Part shown: positions 1 to 9,165 of the stretch, piece by piece
Layout of the letters: each line of letters begins with the position of its first letter
Position numbering within the stretch: the first letter of the stretch is position 1
Assembly: GCA_038214295.1 (NCBI GenBank)
Contig: JBBQSA010000002.1
Coordinates: 48,383-112,382, forward strand
Origin: SHZI01 sp038214295
GTDB lineage: Bacteria; Pseudomonadota; Gammaproteobacteria; Steroidobacterales; GCA-2729495
DNA: 64,000 nt
Reading direction: 5' to 3'
Program-made: the position numbers and the translations under genes
The notes under the pieces: model-generated
Databases searched by the model: none
Told to the model about the DNA's origin: nothing
What the model saw: only the letters and a program-made list of their open reading frames with translations

Positions 1-908
1 TTGGCCATCAGCTCCGCCTTCGTGTACTTCAGGAAGGTCGCCTTGATGACCGGCACCAGGCGGTCCTTGTGCGCCACGCGATCGTTGTTGGCATCAAGGG
101 TGCGATCGGCTGCGAGTTCGTGCAACCCGAAGGCGGCGCAGAAGTCCTTCCACTGCTTGTCGCTGACCACACCTACGAAGACCTGCTCGGCGTCACTGGT
201 TTCGAAGACCTGGTAGATGGCCCAGGCTGACACGCGCACCGGCATCGGGGCCGCCGGCTTGCCGGTGACGGCGTACTGGGCCATGTGCTGGCCCACAAGG
301 AACACCGTGCTCTCGTACAGCGAGGCCACGACGTTCTGGCCGAGTCCCGTGCTGTGGCGCTGGTGCAGTGCCGCGATGATGCCGACAGCGCCGAACATGC
401 CACCCTGCACATCGATCACCGACGTGCCGGCCCGCAGGGGCTGTCCCGGCGGGCCAGTCATGTAGGCGAGCCCGCCCATCATCTGGGCCACCTCGTCGAG
501 GGCCGTGCGGTCCTCGTAAGGCCCGCTCAGGAACCCTTTCTCGGAGCAATAGATCAGGCGCGGGTGGCCGGCCTTCAACGCCTCGTAGCCGAAACCAAGG
601 CGATCCATGGTCCCCGGCCGGAAGTTCTCGATCAGCACGTCGGCGTTGGCAATCAGGCGCAGAACGGCCTCCCGGCCGTCGTCGGCCTTCAGGTCCACGC
701 AGAGGCTGCGCTTGTTACGGTTGTACATCGGGAAATAGCCGGACCCGGATCCGGGCAGACGACGGGTGCTGTCGCCCCCGACGGGCTCGATCTTGATGAC
801 GTCGGCACCCAGGTCCGCAAGAATCAGCCCGGCGGCGGGCCCCATCACCATGTGGGTGAATTCGATGACCCGCACGCCCGCGAGGGGCAACCCCTGTCCA
901 CCTGACAT
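1..908 (-). CDS. CaiB/BaiF-type class III CoA-transferase, 3' end outside window
   Basis: The minus frame is open from an ATG at 908 to the window edge, giving the first about 302 residues of a family usually near 400 long, so the C-terminus is missing. Translation begins MSGGQGLPLAGVRVIEF, typical of the family, followed by ADLGADVIKIE, NRNKRSL and LIENFRPG. The D in AGTSVIDVQGG (about residue 166) aligns with the catalytic aspartate that forms the acyl-anhydride intermediate. These enzymes move CoA between carboxylic acids in the cytoplasm; the substrate cannot be read here. The gene is divergent from an HMG-CoA-lyase-type gene, so the pair may activate and then cleave one branched acid. 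The 116-bp gap between them must hold both promoters, but I recognise no operator in it. Confidence 0.9.
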   Translation of the reverse strand, partial: MSGGQGLPLAGVRVIEFTHMVMGPAAGLILADLGADVIKIEPVGGDSTRRLPGSGSGYFPMYNRNKRSLCVDLKADDGREAVLRLIANADVLIENFRPGTMDRLGFGYEALKAGHPRLIYCSEKGFLSGPYEDRTALDEVAQMMGGLAYMTGPPGQPLRAGTSVIDVQGGMFGAVGIIAALHQRHSTGLGQNVVASLYESTVFLVGQHMAQYAVTGKPAAPMPVRVSAWAIYQVFETSDAEQVFVGVVSDKQWKDFCAAFGLHELAADRTLDANNDRVAHKDRLVPVIKATFLKYTKAELMA

Positions 909-1024
909 TTCGCTACCTTTAGTTGAGCCATGAATACCCGGGGCCATGTAAATGGCCGCGAATCATGCGGTGGATTATCCCCTACCCCGCCGCCATATAG
1001 AATATCGGCCTGTCAGCCGCGGGA

Positions 1025-1996
1025 ATGAGCATGTCTGGTATGCAGGAAATCGACGTTCTGGTCAGCGAAGTGGGCCCGCGGGATGGCCTGCAGAGCATCA
1101 AGTCCGTCATGCCGACGGCAGCCAAGAAGGCCTGGATTGCTGCCGAGGCAGCCGCTGGCGTCCGGGAAATCGAGGTCTGTTCCTTCGTTCCGGCAAAGCT
1201 GCTCCCGCAGATGGCCGACGCCGCTGAAATAGTGGCCTACGCCCGCACACTGCCCAGCCTCACCGTCCTGGCCCTCGTGCCCAACTTCAAGGGTGCCGAG
1301 AACGCCATCAAGGCCGGCGCCCACAAGATCGCCCTGCCCCTGTCCGCTAGCGAGACCCACAGCAAGGCCAACCTCCGCAAGACGCATGCCGAGGTACTGG
1401 ACGACGTGCGCCGGATCGCGGAGCTGTTGCGGTCCCTGCCGCCGGGCCAGCGCCCGGGATTCGAGGGCAACGTGGCAACAGCCTTTGGCTGCACGATCGA
1501 GGGCACTGTGCCCGAGGGCAAGGTGGTGGAACTTGCCGTCGCGCTGCTCGAGGCCGGCTGCGATGAAATCGGGCTGTCGGACACCACGGGCTATGCCAAC
1601 CCGGCCCAGGTCCGGCGGCTCATCAAGCTGGTCCGGAAGGAGGTGGGCCCCGGCAAACTCGGTGGCGTCCACCTGCACAACACGCGTGGACTGGGCCTGG
1701 CCAATGCTCTCGCCGCACTCGAGGAAGGGATCACCACCCTGGACAGCTCCCTGGGCGGGCTTGGCGGCTGCCCCTACGCGCCGGGCGCCAGCGGCAACAT
1801 CGTCACGGAAGACCTGGTCTTCATGCTCGATGCCATGGGACTCCGTACCGGTATCGACCTGGACAAGCTGCTCAAGGTCCGCAGTATCCTCGCTGACGCC
1901 CTGCCGACGGACGAGCTTTACGGGTTCACGCCGGATGCCGGCCTGCCGAAGGGCTACGGCCCCGGTGGGTGGGGTGCCGGCACGAGGGGTGCCTGA
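1025..1996 (+). CDS. HMG-CoA lyase-type enzyme (HMGL-like TIM barrel)
   Basis: This 323-residue protein matches the usual length of 3-hydroxy-3-methylglutaryl-CoA lyase. Visible catalytic motifs are EVGPRDGLQ near the N-terminus (Arg and Asp of the active site), HLHNTRG (the two metal-binding histidines) and GGLGGCPYAPGASGN (the mobile-loop cysteine). The family cleaves a 3-hydroxyacyl-CoA to acetyl-CoA or a relative plus a keto acid. HNTRG replaces the usual HDTYG, so the substrate may not be HMG-CoA; citramalyl-CoA-type lyases are a possible alternative. A GGGA at 1021-1024 sits better before the ATG at 1031, so the true start may be there. It is convergent with the porin gene. Confidence 0.85.
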   Translation: MSMSGMQEIDVLVSEVGPRDGLQSIKSVMPTAAKKAWIAAEAAAGVREIEVCSFVPAKLLPQMADAAEIVAYARTLPSLTVLALVPNFKGAENAIKAGAHKIALPLSASETHSKANLRKTHAEVLDDVRRIAELLRSLPPGQRPGFEGNVATAFGCTIEGTVPEGKVVELAVALLEAGCDEIGLSDTTGYANPAQVRRLIKLVRKEVGPGKLGGVHLHNTRGLGLANALAALEEGITTLDSSLGGLGGCPYAPGASGNIVTEDLVFMLDAMGLRTGIDLDKLLKVRSILADALPTDELYGFTPDAGLPKGYGPGGWGAGTRGA

Positions 1997-2035
1997 GCCT
2001 CGCTTCCCGGGCCAGCAGGGACCGCAAAACAAACA

Positions 2036-2061
2036 GGGGCGGCATCGACTGATGCCGCCCC
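2036..2061 (-). terminator. Rho-independent terminator of the porin gene
   Basis: A perfect 11-bp stem (2036-2046 with 2051-2061) encloses a 4-nt loop. On the minus strand it lies 20 nt after the porin stop and is followed by TGTTTGTTTT, a T-rich tail. It sits between two convergent genes and may also stop rightward transcripts, although the plus-strand side lacks a T-run. Confidence 0.85.
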
Positions 2062-2080
2062 CGGCTGACTAAAAGCCTGC

Positions 2081-3313
2081 TCAGTACTTGAAGTTCACGT
2101 CGAGCTGCAGGCGATCGTAATCCTGTTTCGTACCAACCTTCTCGTTAATCGTATTGATGAAGTAACTGAATGCCAGGTTCCACTTGTCGGACACGGCATA
2201 GGCACCCCGCAGTACGTGGCCTTTGTTATCCGTGCCGCCGCCACCGAAATCCGAATCGGTGAGGAGCCCCAGGACCGCGTCGGGCTCGAGATTCTGGTAG
2301 GCATAGCCAACTTCCCAGGTCCCCTTGGCCTTCGCGGCGCCGAGTGACGCGCCGACGGCCCAGCCCGTGTCGTACTGGTCGGCATCGGTATTCTTCACAT
2401 AGTCGGCGAAGAAGCCCGCTGGCAAACCCGCGACCTTGAAGCCGAGTTCAGCGAAAGCCTCGAGTTCCTTGTAATCGAACAGGTACTCGTTGGTCAGCGG
2501 ATTGAAGCTGTTGCGCGAGAAGGCCGTGTCGCTACCGTAGAACGTGCCTTTGCCGGCGGTGTTGAAGTTGTAGTAACCGACCCCACCCGTGAGCTTGACG
2601 CCATCCACGATCGCCGCGGAAGCCCCGACCTGGGCTCCGTAGGTAAACTCCTCGGTATTATTGCTGTCGCTCTCCAGCCAGGTGCCGATCACGTTGGCGA
2701 AGAACGGGCCATTGGCATAAGTCAGGCCAAGACCCTCGGGATTCCAGTCCGAATCCCATAACAGGGCATGCTTGCCAGGGCGGTAGAGAATGTTCTTGAA
2801 CTTGCCGCCGACCACGTTAATCCCAGGAAGTGCGGCCCAGTTGAAGTACGCCAGGTCGAGGTAAATGTCCTTCCGTGAACCGCCCGACCCGATGGTCTGG
2901 TTGGCGGATACCGGGTCACCGTCCTGACTGGTCGACAGGCCAAACCCGACCTCCAGATTGTCCTGGGGCTTCGCGACGATCAGCGCCCGCGCACGCAGCC
3001 GCTGGCGGTTCCTGTCGCTCGCCGCCAGTTCCTGGTCAATGTTCTCGTAGCGGTAACGCAGGTCACCCTGTACGGAAAGCTTCTCCGCCCAGGCGGCCGG
3101 TGAGGGCTTGGCCGGGACAGCGGCTGCGGGCTGCTCGGCCGGCGCAGGATTCTGGGCCGTCTTCTCCAGTTCGGCGATGCGCTGATCCTGCGCCTCGATA
3201 CGTTCGAGGAGCTTCTGGACCTGCTCATCGGTCACGGCCGCCAGGGCCGAGGGGGAACTCACCGCAAGGCCAGCCGCGAGACTGGCGGCCATTACATACA
3301 AAGCACGCTTCAT
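2081..3313 (-). CDS. Outer-membrane porin (putative porin family)
   Basis: This protein of about 410 residues starts at MKRALYVMAASLAAGL with a signal peptide ending at ALA-AVT. A short coiled coil follows (DEQVQKLLERIEAQDQRI), then a proline/alanine linker and alternating beta strands ending in aromatic NFKY, as in outer-membrane barrels. The start at 3313 is preferred over an upstream in-frame ATG because TGAGGT lies 8 nt before it. The gene follows pstB by 184 bp in the same direction, and a Pho-box-like pair lies about 92-107 bp upstream. A phosphate-related channel is therefore plausible but unproven, and it does not clearly resemble OprP/OprO. A second, longer porin of similar type occurs at 14406-16088. 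Confidence 0.8.
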   Translation of the reverse strand: MKRALYVMAASLAAGLAVSSPSALAAVTDEQVQKLLERIEAQDQRIAELEKTAQNPAPAEQPAAAVPAKPSPAAWAEKLSVQGDLRYRYENIDQELAASDRNRQRLRARALIVAKPQDNLEVGFGLSTSQDGDPVSANQTIGSGGSRKDIYLDLAYFNWAALPGINVVGGKFKNILYRPGKHALLWDSDWNPEGLGLTYANGPFFANVIGTWLESDSNNTEEFTYGAQVGASAAIVDGVKLTGGVGYYNFNTAGKGTFYGSDTAFSRNSFNPLTNEYLFDYKELEAFAELGFKVAGLPAGFFADYVKNTDADQYDTGWAVGASLGAAKAKGTWEVGYAYQNLEPDAVLGLLTDSDFGGGGTDNKGHVLRGAYAVSDKWNLAFSYFINTINEKVGTKQDYDRLQLDVNFKY

Positions 3314-3404
3314 GGGTAATACCTCATCATTCTGAACATCAGTTGTCTGAAACCGCAAACCAGCGGGCCGGCCTGGGGGACGACCGACAGTGTGCTTCCG
3401 TCTT

Positions 3405-3420
3405 GTTACGGGATTATGAA
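3405..3420 (-). promoter_or_regulatory. Possible Pho box before porin
   Basis: On the minus strand, TTCAT (3420-3416) and GTAAC (3409-3405) are 11 bp apart, in the 7-4-7 layout of a Pho box. This is only a pair and the match is imperfect. The distance to the start codon is 92 and 103 bp, similar to the array before the PEP-CTERM gene at 31046. Confidence 0.4.
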
Positions 3421-3497
3421 ATTGACGCCATCAGGAAATGGCGTCGCAACGGGCGGGGAAATGCCGGGCGGGTCCGGCCAGGGCACAGAGCCCCGCG

Positions 3498-4412
3498 CTA
3501 CCCGAAACGCCCGGTGACGTAGTCCTCGGTGAGCTTGTGGGACGGATTGGTGAAGATCCGGTCGGTGGGTCCGACCTCAACCAGGCGGCCCAGGTGGAAG
3601 TAGGCCGTGCGGTTGGATACGCGCGCGGCCTGCTGCATCGAGTGGGTAACGATGGCAATAGCGTATTTCTGGGCCAGCTCGTCGATAAGGTCCTCGATGC
3701 GGGCCGTTGCGATCGGGTCCAGTGCCGAGCACGGCTCATCCATCAGGATCACCTCCGGATTGACGGCTATCGTCCGGGCGATACACAGGCGCTGCTGCTG
3801 ACCACCCGACAAGCCGGTTCCGGGCTCGTCAAGGCGGTCCTTCACCTCGTCGACGAGGCCCGCCCTCTCCAGGCTGCCGTAAACAATGTCATCCAGTTCG
3901 GCCCGATTGCTGGCGAGTCCGTGGATACGGGCTCCGTAGGCCACGTTCTCATAGATGGACTTGGGAAAAGGATTCGGCTTCTGGAACACCATACCGACGC
4001 GAGCCCGAAGCATCACCACGTCAGTATCCCGCGCGTAGATATCCTGGCCGTCGAGCCGGAAGTCGCCGGTAACCCGCGCTGACTCGATCGTGTCGTTCAT
4101 GCGGTTGAGACAGCGGATAAAGGTAGATTTTCCGCAACCCGATGGTCCGATGAGCGCAATCACTTCGTTCCGGCCAACGTCAAGGCTGATGTTCCGGAGG
4201 GCATGATTTTCGCCGTAGTGAACATTTCCGCCACGCACACGAATGACGGGATCCCGGGCGGTCACGTCGCCAACCGTGTCCGGCGCAATGCGGTCCGTCT
4301 CGGCCGAATCCGCGATGGGCCCGGCCTTTGACGACCGCCCTGACGGCGAAACAGCGCCCTCGGGCAACTCGCGCTTGACCGCCACTTCCTGTTCCTTTTC
4401 CATGAGCAGCAT
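3498..4412 (-). CDS. pstB: Phosphate ABC transporter ATP-binding protein PstB
   Basis: This is the ATPase of the high-affinity phosphate importer. It carries Walker A GPSGCGKST, the ABC signature LSGGQQQRLCIARTIA, Walker B VILMDEPCSALDP and the switch histidine in IVTHSMQQA, with the PstB-typical NRMND stretch. An N-terminal extension of about 40 residues, rich in charged residues, precedes the core. ATG 4412 is chosen because GGGAG lies 10 nt upstream; TTG 4421 and ATG 4403 are alternatives. The gene begins 25 nt after the pstA stop, so it belongs to the pstSCAB operon. It would couple ATP hydrolysis to phosphate entry and take part in PhoR signalling through PhoU. Confidence 0.97.
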   Translation of the reverse strand: MLLMEKEQEVAVKRELPEGAVSPSGRSSKAGPIADSAETDRIAPDTVGDVTARDPVIRVRGGNVHYGENHALRNISLDVGRNEVIALIGPSGCGKSTFIRCLNRMNDTIESARVTGDFRLDGQDIYARDTDVVMLRARVGMVFQKPNPFPKSIYENVAYGARIHGLASNRAELDDIVYGSLERAGLVDEVKDRLDEPGTGLSGGQQQRLCIARTIAVNPEVILMDEPCSALDPIATARIEDLIDELAQKYAIAIVTHSMQQAARVSNRTAYFHLGRLVEVGPTDRIFTNPSHKLTEDYVTGRFG

Positions 4413-4437
4413 TATCGGCAAACTCCCATGCTAACCG

Positions 4438-5727
4438 CTACCACCGGCGCTCGAAACGGCTTCTCAGCCAGACAGCGGCCGCGTTCATCACCAGCAGGAA
4501 AGCGAGCAGCACCATGATTGCGGCCGAGGTCCGCTCCACAAAGGCCCGTTCCGGGCTGTCCGCCCACAGGTAGATCTGGACGGGCAGCGCAGTAGACGGG
4601 CTGAGGAAGCCGCTGGGCACCTCGACGATGAAGGCCACCATGCCGATCATCAGGAGCGGAGCCGACTCCCCGAGGGCCCTGGCCATACCGATGATCGCCC
4701 CCGTCAGCATCCCCGGCAGGGCCAGGGGCAGCACGTGGTGAAAGACCATCTGCATTTTCGAGGCCCCCACTCCCAGCGCGGCCTCGCGCACCGAGGGCGG
4801 CACCGACTTAATGGAGGCCCTGGACGCAATAATGATGACGGGCAGAGTCATCAGCGTGAGCACCAGCCCGCCGACCAGCGGCGCGGAACGGGGCAGTCCG
4901 AAGAAATTGATGAAGACGGCCAGCCCCAGGAGGCCAAACACAATCGACGGCACCGCGGCGAGATTATTGATGTTCACTTCGATGACATCGACGAGCCAGC
5001 TGCGAGGCGCAAACTCCTCCAGGTAAATGGCAGCCGCGACGCCCAACGGGAATGACAGGACCAGCGTGACGAGCAGCATGAAGAAGGAGCCCTTGGTCGC
5101 ACCCCAGATTCCCGCGAGCTCCGGCTCCCGGGAATCTCCGCCGGTGAAGAAGATCGTATTGAATTGCTGCCGGAGTTGACCGGAGGCCTCAAGCTGCTTC
5201 ACCCAGCCAATCTGCTGTTCACTCAGATGTTGGCTCTCGCTCTCCCCTTCCGCCGCGCGGCCCTTGACGTAAAGATTTACCTCATCGCCCGCGGGCAGCC
5301 ACAGCGTCCGTGTCTGCCCGATCAGGCCCGGGTCGGCGAGGACCATCCGCTGCAGTTCGTAGCCCCCGCCGGAACTGACCAGCGCATTCAGGTCGCGGCG
5401 GGAAGCCCGGTCCTCGACATCAGGAAATATTGTCCGCAGGGATGTCTTGACGAGCTGCGCGTAGTCAGCAGATGCCAGTACGTCAGGTTGCCGCGCACCC
5501 TCCGGATCAACCACAGCCGGGTCAAACTGGATGTCGAGACGGACGAAAGACTGCCGGAAGGCGCCATAGCCATTGGCGATGATTGTCGTGAAGAGCAGGA
5601 GGAGAAAGCCAACGCCAAGAAGCACAGACAGCAACCCGTAGAAGCGGAAGAGTTTCTCCGTGCGATAGCGGCGGCGAAGACTCGCGTCGACCCGGCGCCG
5701 GGTTTCAGCTGGCGTAAGAATAGCCAT
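4438..5727 (-). CDS. pstA: Phosphate ABC transporter permease PstA
   Basis: This 429-residue inner-membrane permease is longer than E. coli PstA (about 296) because it carries an N-terminal DUF3333-type region: one transmembrane helix (about residues 30-55), then a periplasmic stretch of roughly 150 residues. The C-terminal half has the usual six-helix permease core and the EAA loop (REAALGVGASKMQMVFHHVLP) that docks on PstB. Its ATG overlaps the pstC stop by one base (TGATG), indicating translational coupling. With PstC it forms the channel for inorganic phosphate. Confidence 0.96.
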   Translation of the reverse strand: MAILTPAETRRRVDASLRRRYRTEKLFRFYGLLSVLLGVGFLLLLFTTIIANGYGAFRQSFVRLDIQFDPAVVDPEGARQPDVLASADYAQLVKTSLRTIFPDVEDRASRRDLNALVSSGGGYELQRMVLADPGLIGQTRTLWLPAGDEVNLYVKGRAAEGESESQHLSEQQIGWVKQLEASGQLRQQFNTIFFTGGDSREPELAGIWGATKGSFFMLLVTLVLSFPLGVAAAIYLEEFAPRSWLVDVIEVNINNLAAVPSIVFGLLGLAVFINFFGLPRSAPLVGGLVLTLMTLPVIIIASRASIKSVPPSVREAALGVGASKMQMVFHHVLPLALPGMLTGAIIGMARALGESAPLLMIGMVAFIVEVPSGFLSPSTALPVQIYLWADSPERAFVERTSAAIMVLLAFLLVMNAAAVWLRSRFERRW

Positions 5728-7115
5728 CAGTCGTACTGCTCCCGGTAACGTCGGACGACCTGCAGGGCAATGATGTTGAGGATCAGCGTCACCACGAACA
5801 GCACCAGGCCAAGGGCAAAGGCGGCAAGTGTCTTCGGACTGTCGAATTCCTGGTCCCCGACCAGCAGCGTCACGATTTGCACGGTAACGGTAGTGACCGA
5901 CTCGAGAGGGTTGGCCGTCAGGTTGGCCGACAGCCCCGCCGCCATAACGACAATCATCGTCTCGCCAATGGCCCGCGACGCAGCCAGCAGCACGCCGCCG
6001 ACGATGCCTGGAAGGGCCGCGGGCAGGATTACGCGCTTGATGGTTTCCGACTTGGTCGCCCCAAGCCCGTAGGACCCGTCCCGCATGGCACGGGGCACTG
6101 CATTGATGACGTCATCGGAAAGCGAGGATACGAACGGGATGATCATCACTCCCATCACGAGCCCGGCACCGAGCGCGCTCTCAGAGGCAACGTCCAGCCC
6201 GAAGGAGCCACCCAGGTGCCGAATGGCGGGCGCCACCGTCAAGGCCGCGAAATACCCGTAGACAACCGTCGGTATTCCCGCCAAAACCTCGATCACCGGC
6301 TTTACCACCCGGCGCACGACCGGCCGGGAGTATTCAGAAAGATAAATCGCGATCATGAGGCCGATCGGGACGGCCACTGTCAGCGCAATTCCTGAGATCA
6401 ACAGTGTCCCGGCGAACAGGGGCACAGCGCCGAACGCACCGGACGACCCCACCTGATCGGCCCGGATTGCGGTCTGGGGACTCCAGGTGAGGCCCAGCAG
6501 AAAGTCCGAGAACGGGACTTGCTGGAAGAAGCGAATGGCCTCGAAAGTGACGGACAGCAGGATCCCGAGCGTGGTCAGGATGGCGACCATGGATGCCGCT
6601 ATCAACGCCACCTTGATCGCCATTTCCACATGGTTTCGGGCTCGGAATTGTGGCCGCAGGCGGACCCACGCAGCCGCAAAGCCCGCGAACGCCACCGCGA
6701 TCAGCAAGCCGGAGAGTATCCTCTGCGATGCCGCGCGCAAACTCGTGTAGTGCTCTGCCGCCACAGCAAACTCGGCGCGCCGGCTTTCATCCACCATCTG
6801 GCCGGCGGCCAGATTCCGGATGTCGTTGAGAGTCAGGCTGAGTCGCGCGGGGGACTGGAGCCGCAGTGCGTCCGGCAGGGAGTCGATTACCCGGCCGGTA
6901 ATCACGGCATCGCTGAACGCCGTCCAGGCAAGCAGCAGCACGACGCCGGGCAACACACACCAGAGGGCAGCGTAGTAACCGTAGTAACGCGGCAGCGAGT
7001 GCAACCGGCGACCACCCGTCGTCGTGCGGCCGATGAGCACGGCACGGCGCTTGCCGAGAAAGAATGCAGCAAGCCCCATCGCCGTCAGGATCAGGACAAG
7101 GGTCGTCAGGCGCAT
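5727..7115 (-). CDS. pstC: Phosphate ABC transporter permease PstC
   Basis: This 462-residue permease has an N-terminal extension (helices near residues 1-20 and 45-65, then a periplasmic segment) before the binding-protein-dependent transport core from about residue 165. The EAA-like loop is MRDGSYGLGATKSETIKRV. The long form matches the PstC_N-type proteins that pair with DUF3333-type PstA. It is separated from pstS by a strong hairpin at 7151-7178, so pstCAB is probably made at a lower level than pstS by partial read-through. Confidence 0.95.
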   Translation of the reverse strand: MRLTTLVLILTAMGLAAFFLGKRRAVLIGRTTTGGRRLHSLPRYYGYYAALWCVLPGVVLLLAWTAFSDAVITGRVIDSLPDALRLQSPARLSLTLNDIRNLAAGQMVDESRRAEFAVAAEHYTSLRAASQRILSGLLIAVAFAGFAAAWVRLRPQFRARNHVEMAIKVALIAASMVAILTTLGILLSVTFEAIRFFQQVPFSDFLLGLTWSPQTAIRADQVGSSGAFGAVPLFAGTLLISGIALTVAVPIGLMIAIYLSEYSRPVVRRVVKPVIEVLAGIPTVVYGYFAALTVAPAIRHLGGSFGLDVASESALGAGLVMGVMIIPFVSSLSDDVINAVPRAMRDGSYGLGATKSETIKRVILPAALPGIVGGVLLAASRAIGETMIVVMAAGLSANLTANPLESVTTVTVQIVTLLVGDQEFDSPKTLAAFALGLVLFVVTLILNIIALQVVRRYREQYD

Positions 7116-7150
7116 CGACTGGCAATCATGGTGGCATCCCCGGAAAACAA

Positions 7151-7178
7151 GCGGCAGCCTGCTACTCCAGGCTGCCGC
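7151..7178 (-). terminator. Hairpin between pstS and pstC (attenuating terminator)
   Basis: A perfect 11-bp GC-rich stem (7151-7161 with 7168-7178) has a 6-nt loop and, on the minus strand, a TTGTTTTCC tail. It lies 43 nt downstream of the pstS stop and before pstC. It most likely ends most transcripts after pstS and gives binding protein in excess over the membrane parts. Confidence 0.75.
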
Positions 7179-7221
7179 TCGATTCTTGCTTTTCTAGGTT
7201 TCCGCGTGCATGGACTCGGAC

Positions 7222-8286
7222 TCACTTCGGACGGGGCATGGGCTCCATACTGGTGACTCGCTTGAGCACTGCTTGATACTCCGAAGCTGGCAATGGTACC
7301 AGCCCTCGGTCTGCCAGATAGCCGTCCTCGCCCATGGCCTTCTTGCTCGTGAACTCGGCGACGTACTCCCTGATACCGGGTATCGAACCGATGTGGGCCT
7401 TCTTGACGTAGAAAAACAGCGGCCTGGAAACCGGGTACTTGCCGCTGGCAATGTTCTCGAAGGTCGGAGCCTCGCCATCTATGACCGAGCCCTTGACTGA
7501 ATCCCCATTCTGCTCGAGGAAGCTGTAACCGAAGATGCCGACCGCGTTCTTGTTGGCCTTGAGCTTCTGCACAATCAGGTTGTCATTTTCCCCAGCCTCG
7601 ATGAACTTGCCATCCTCGCGGATCGTGTAGCAGATCTGCTTGAACTTGTTCTCGTCCTTGTCCTTGATGGCTTTGATCCAGGGAACGGTCTTGCAGCCGC
7701 CCTCCATCGCCAGTTCCACGAAGGCGTCCCGGGTTCCGGACGTGGGCGGAGGTCCCAGTACTTCGATGGCTTCCACGGGCAGCTTCGGATTTACGTCCCG
7801 CCAGGTCTTGTAAGGATTCGGCACCAGGGTCTCGGAGCCATTCGGGTTCGGGACCTGCTTGGCAAGGGCGAGATAGATGTCCCGCAGCGTCAGCGGAAGG
7901 CCGGGACCAGCCTTCGACTCGGCCATCACGATACCGTCATAGCCGATCTTCACCTCGACGACCTGGGTTACACCGTTGGCGGCGCACAGTTCCAGCTCTG
8001 TCGGCTTTATCGCCCTCGACGCATTGGCGATATCGGGGTGCTGAACACCCACGCCACCGCAGAAGAGCTTGATGCCGCCACCGGACCCCGTCGACTCGAC
8101 CTTGGGGGTCTTGAACTTGCTGGTTTTGCCGAACTGCTCGGCGACGACAGTGGCAAAGGGATAGACCGTCGACGAGCCGACGATGCTGATGTAGTCGCGG
8201 GCCGTCTGGGCAAATGCAGGGCTTGCTGCGGCGCCGGCCATTGCCAGCGTCACGAGCAGGCCAGTGGTTGAGGGTGTGTACTTCAC
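7222..8286 (-). CDS. pstS: Periplasmic phosphate-binding protein PstS
   Basis: This 354-residue protein starts at GTG 8286 with a GGAGGT ribosome site 4 nt upstream. The frame is open much further upstream, but that part overlaps phoU and has no signal peptide at its front. The signal peptide runs to AFA-QTARDY. Phosphate-site motifs are IVGSSTVYPFA, ESTGSGGGIKLF and PPTSGTRDAFVE, as in the PstS/SphX-like binding proteins. It captures phosphate in the periplasm and delivers it to PstCA. It lies 74 bp after phoU, with a weak Pho-box-like element at the junction. Confidence 0.96.
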   Translation of the reverse strand: MKYTPSTTGLLVTLAMAGAAASPAFAQTARDYISIVGSSTVYPFATVVAEQFGKTSKFKTPKVESTGSGGGIKLFCGGVGVQHPDIANASRAIKPTELELCAANGVTQVVEVKIGYDGIVMAESKAGPGLPLTLRDIYLALAKQVPNPNGSETLVPNPYKTWRDVNPKLPVEAIEVLGPPPTSGTRDAFVELAMEGGCKTVPWIKAIKDKDENKFKQICYTIREDGKFIEAGENDNLIVQKLKANKNAVGIFGYSFLEQNGDSVKGSVIDGEAPTFENIASGKYPVSRPLFFYVKKAHIGSIPGIREYVAEFTSKKAMGEDGYLADRGLVPLPASEYQAVLKRVTSMEPMPRPK

Positions 8287-8346
8287 GTAGACCTCCGAGG
8301 GGTTTAAGTCTTGGGACTCCAACGGAAGGCAGCGTATGCCCCCAAT

Positions 8347-8362
8347 GTTAAGGGAATATTTC
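8347..8362 (-). promoter_or_regulatory. Possible Pho box before pstS
   Basis: Minus-strand CTGAAAT-ATTC-CCTTAAC (8364-8347) has the 7-4-7 arrangement of a Pho box and agrees with its consensus at most positions. It overlaps the phoU stop codon and ends 61 bp before the pstS start. It would give pstS its own phosphate-controlled promoter inside the longer operon. Confidence 0.45.
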
Positions 8363-9113
8363 AGCCGGTGGATCCACCGCCGGGGGAACGGTCGCTCTTG
8401 GCTGCCTCCAGCTCCTGTAGGACCACTTCCCGCTCGGTGTGCCGGATGTCCCTGCCATGGACCAGGTACACGACGTACTCGGCGATGTTCTTGGCATGAT
8501 CGCCAATGCGCTCCAGCGCCCTGGCAACCCAGCTCACGTCCATGAAGCGTCGGATGGTTCGCGAGTCTTCCATCATCAGGGAAATGCATTGCCGGGTGAT
8601 CTGGTCGTACTCCTCGTCCACCAGCTTGTCTTCCTCGATTACCGCCAGGGCGTCATCGACATCCATGCGGGAAAAGGCGTCCAGGGCATCGTGCAGCATT
8701 TCCTGCACGTGCTCTCCGAGGGCCTTCAGTTCCGTGTAGGACGCGTAGCGCTCGCGATCGCTCGCCAGGTGGGACGCCAGGTAGCCGATCTTCGATGCCT
8801 CGTCGCCAACGCGCTCCAGGTCCGTGATGGTCTTGATGACCGTGACAATAAGGCGCAGGTCCGCCGCCGCCGGCATCCGGGTGGCCAGCAGCTTCCTGCA
8901 CTCCTCGTCGATATCAACCTCGAGCTTGTTGATCTTGTGGTCTTCATTCGAGACGCGGAGACCCATGTCGCTGTCACCGGCGGTAATCGCCTCGACAGCA
9001 GTATCGAGGTGCTGCTCGACCAGTCCGCCCATGCGCAGCACCTCGCTGCGCAGATGCTCCAGCTCTGCATTGAAGCGCCGTGAAATGTGGTGACTGAAAC
9101 TTTCCGATTCCAT
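8361..9113 (-). CDS. phoU: Phosphate signalling regulator PhoU
   Basis: This 250-residue all-helical protein has two PhoU repeats; each contains the metal-binding E/D pattern (EDHKINKLEVDIDEE and EEDKLVDEEYDQI). The ATG at 9113 has GAGGAG 8 nt upstream, while the open frame before it has no PhoU similarity. PhoU links the Pst transporter to PhoR so that the kinase is held off when phosphate is ample. Its position between phoR and pstS differs from the E. coli order, where phoU is last in the pst operon. Confidence 0.96.
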   Translation of the reverse strand: MESESFSHHISRRFNAELEHLRSEVLRMGGLVEQHLDTAVEAITAGDSDMGLRVSNEDHKINKLEVDIDEECRKLLATRMPAAADLRLIVTVIKTITDLERVGDEASKIGYLASHLASDRERYASYTELKALGEHVQEMLHDALDAFSRMDVDDALAVIEEDKLVDEEYDQITRQCISLMMEDSRTIRRFMDVSWVARALERIGDHAKNIAEYVVYLVHGRDIRHTEREVVLQELEAAKSDRSPGGGSTG

Positions 9114-9165
9114 ATGGTGACTCCTCGCCGTGGGGCGGGTCGCGCGGGCACAAAAAAAGAGAATA

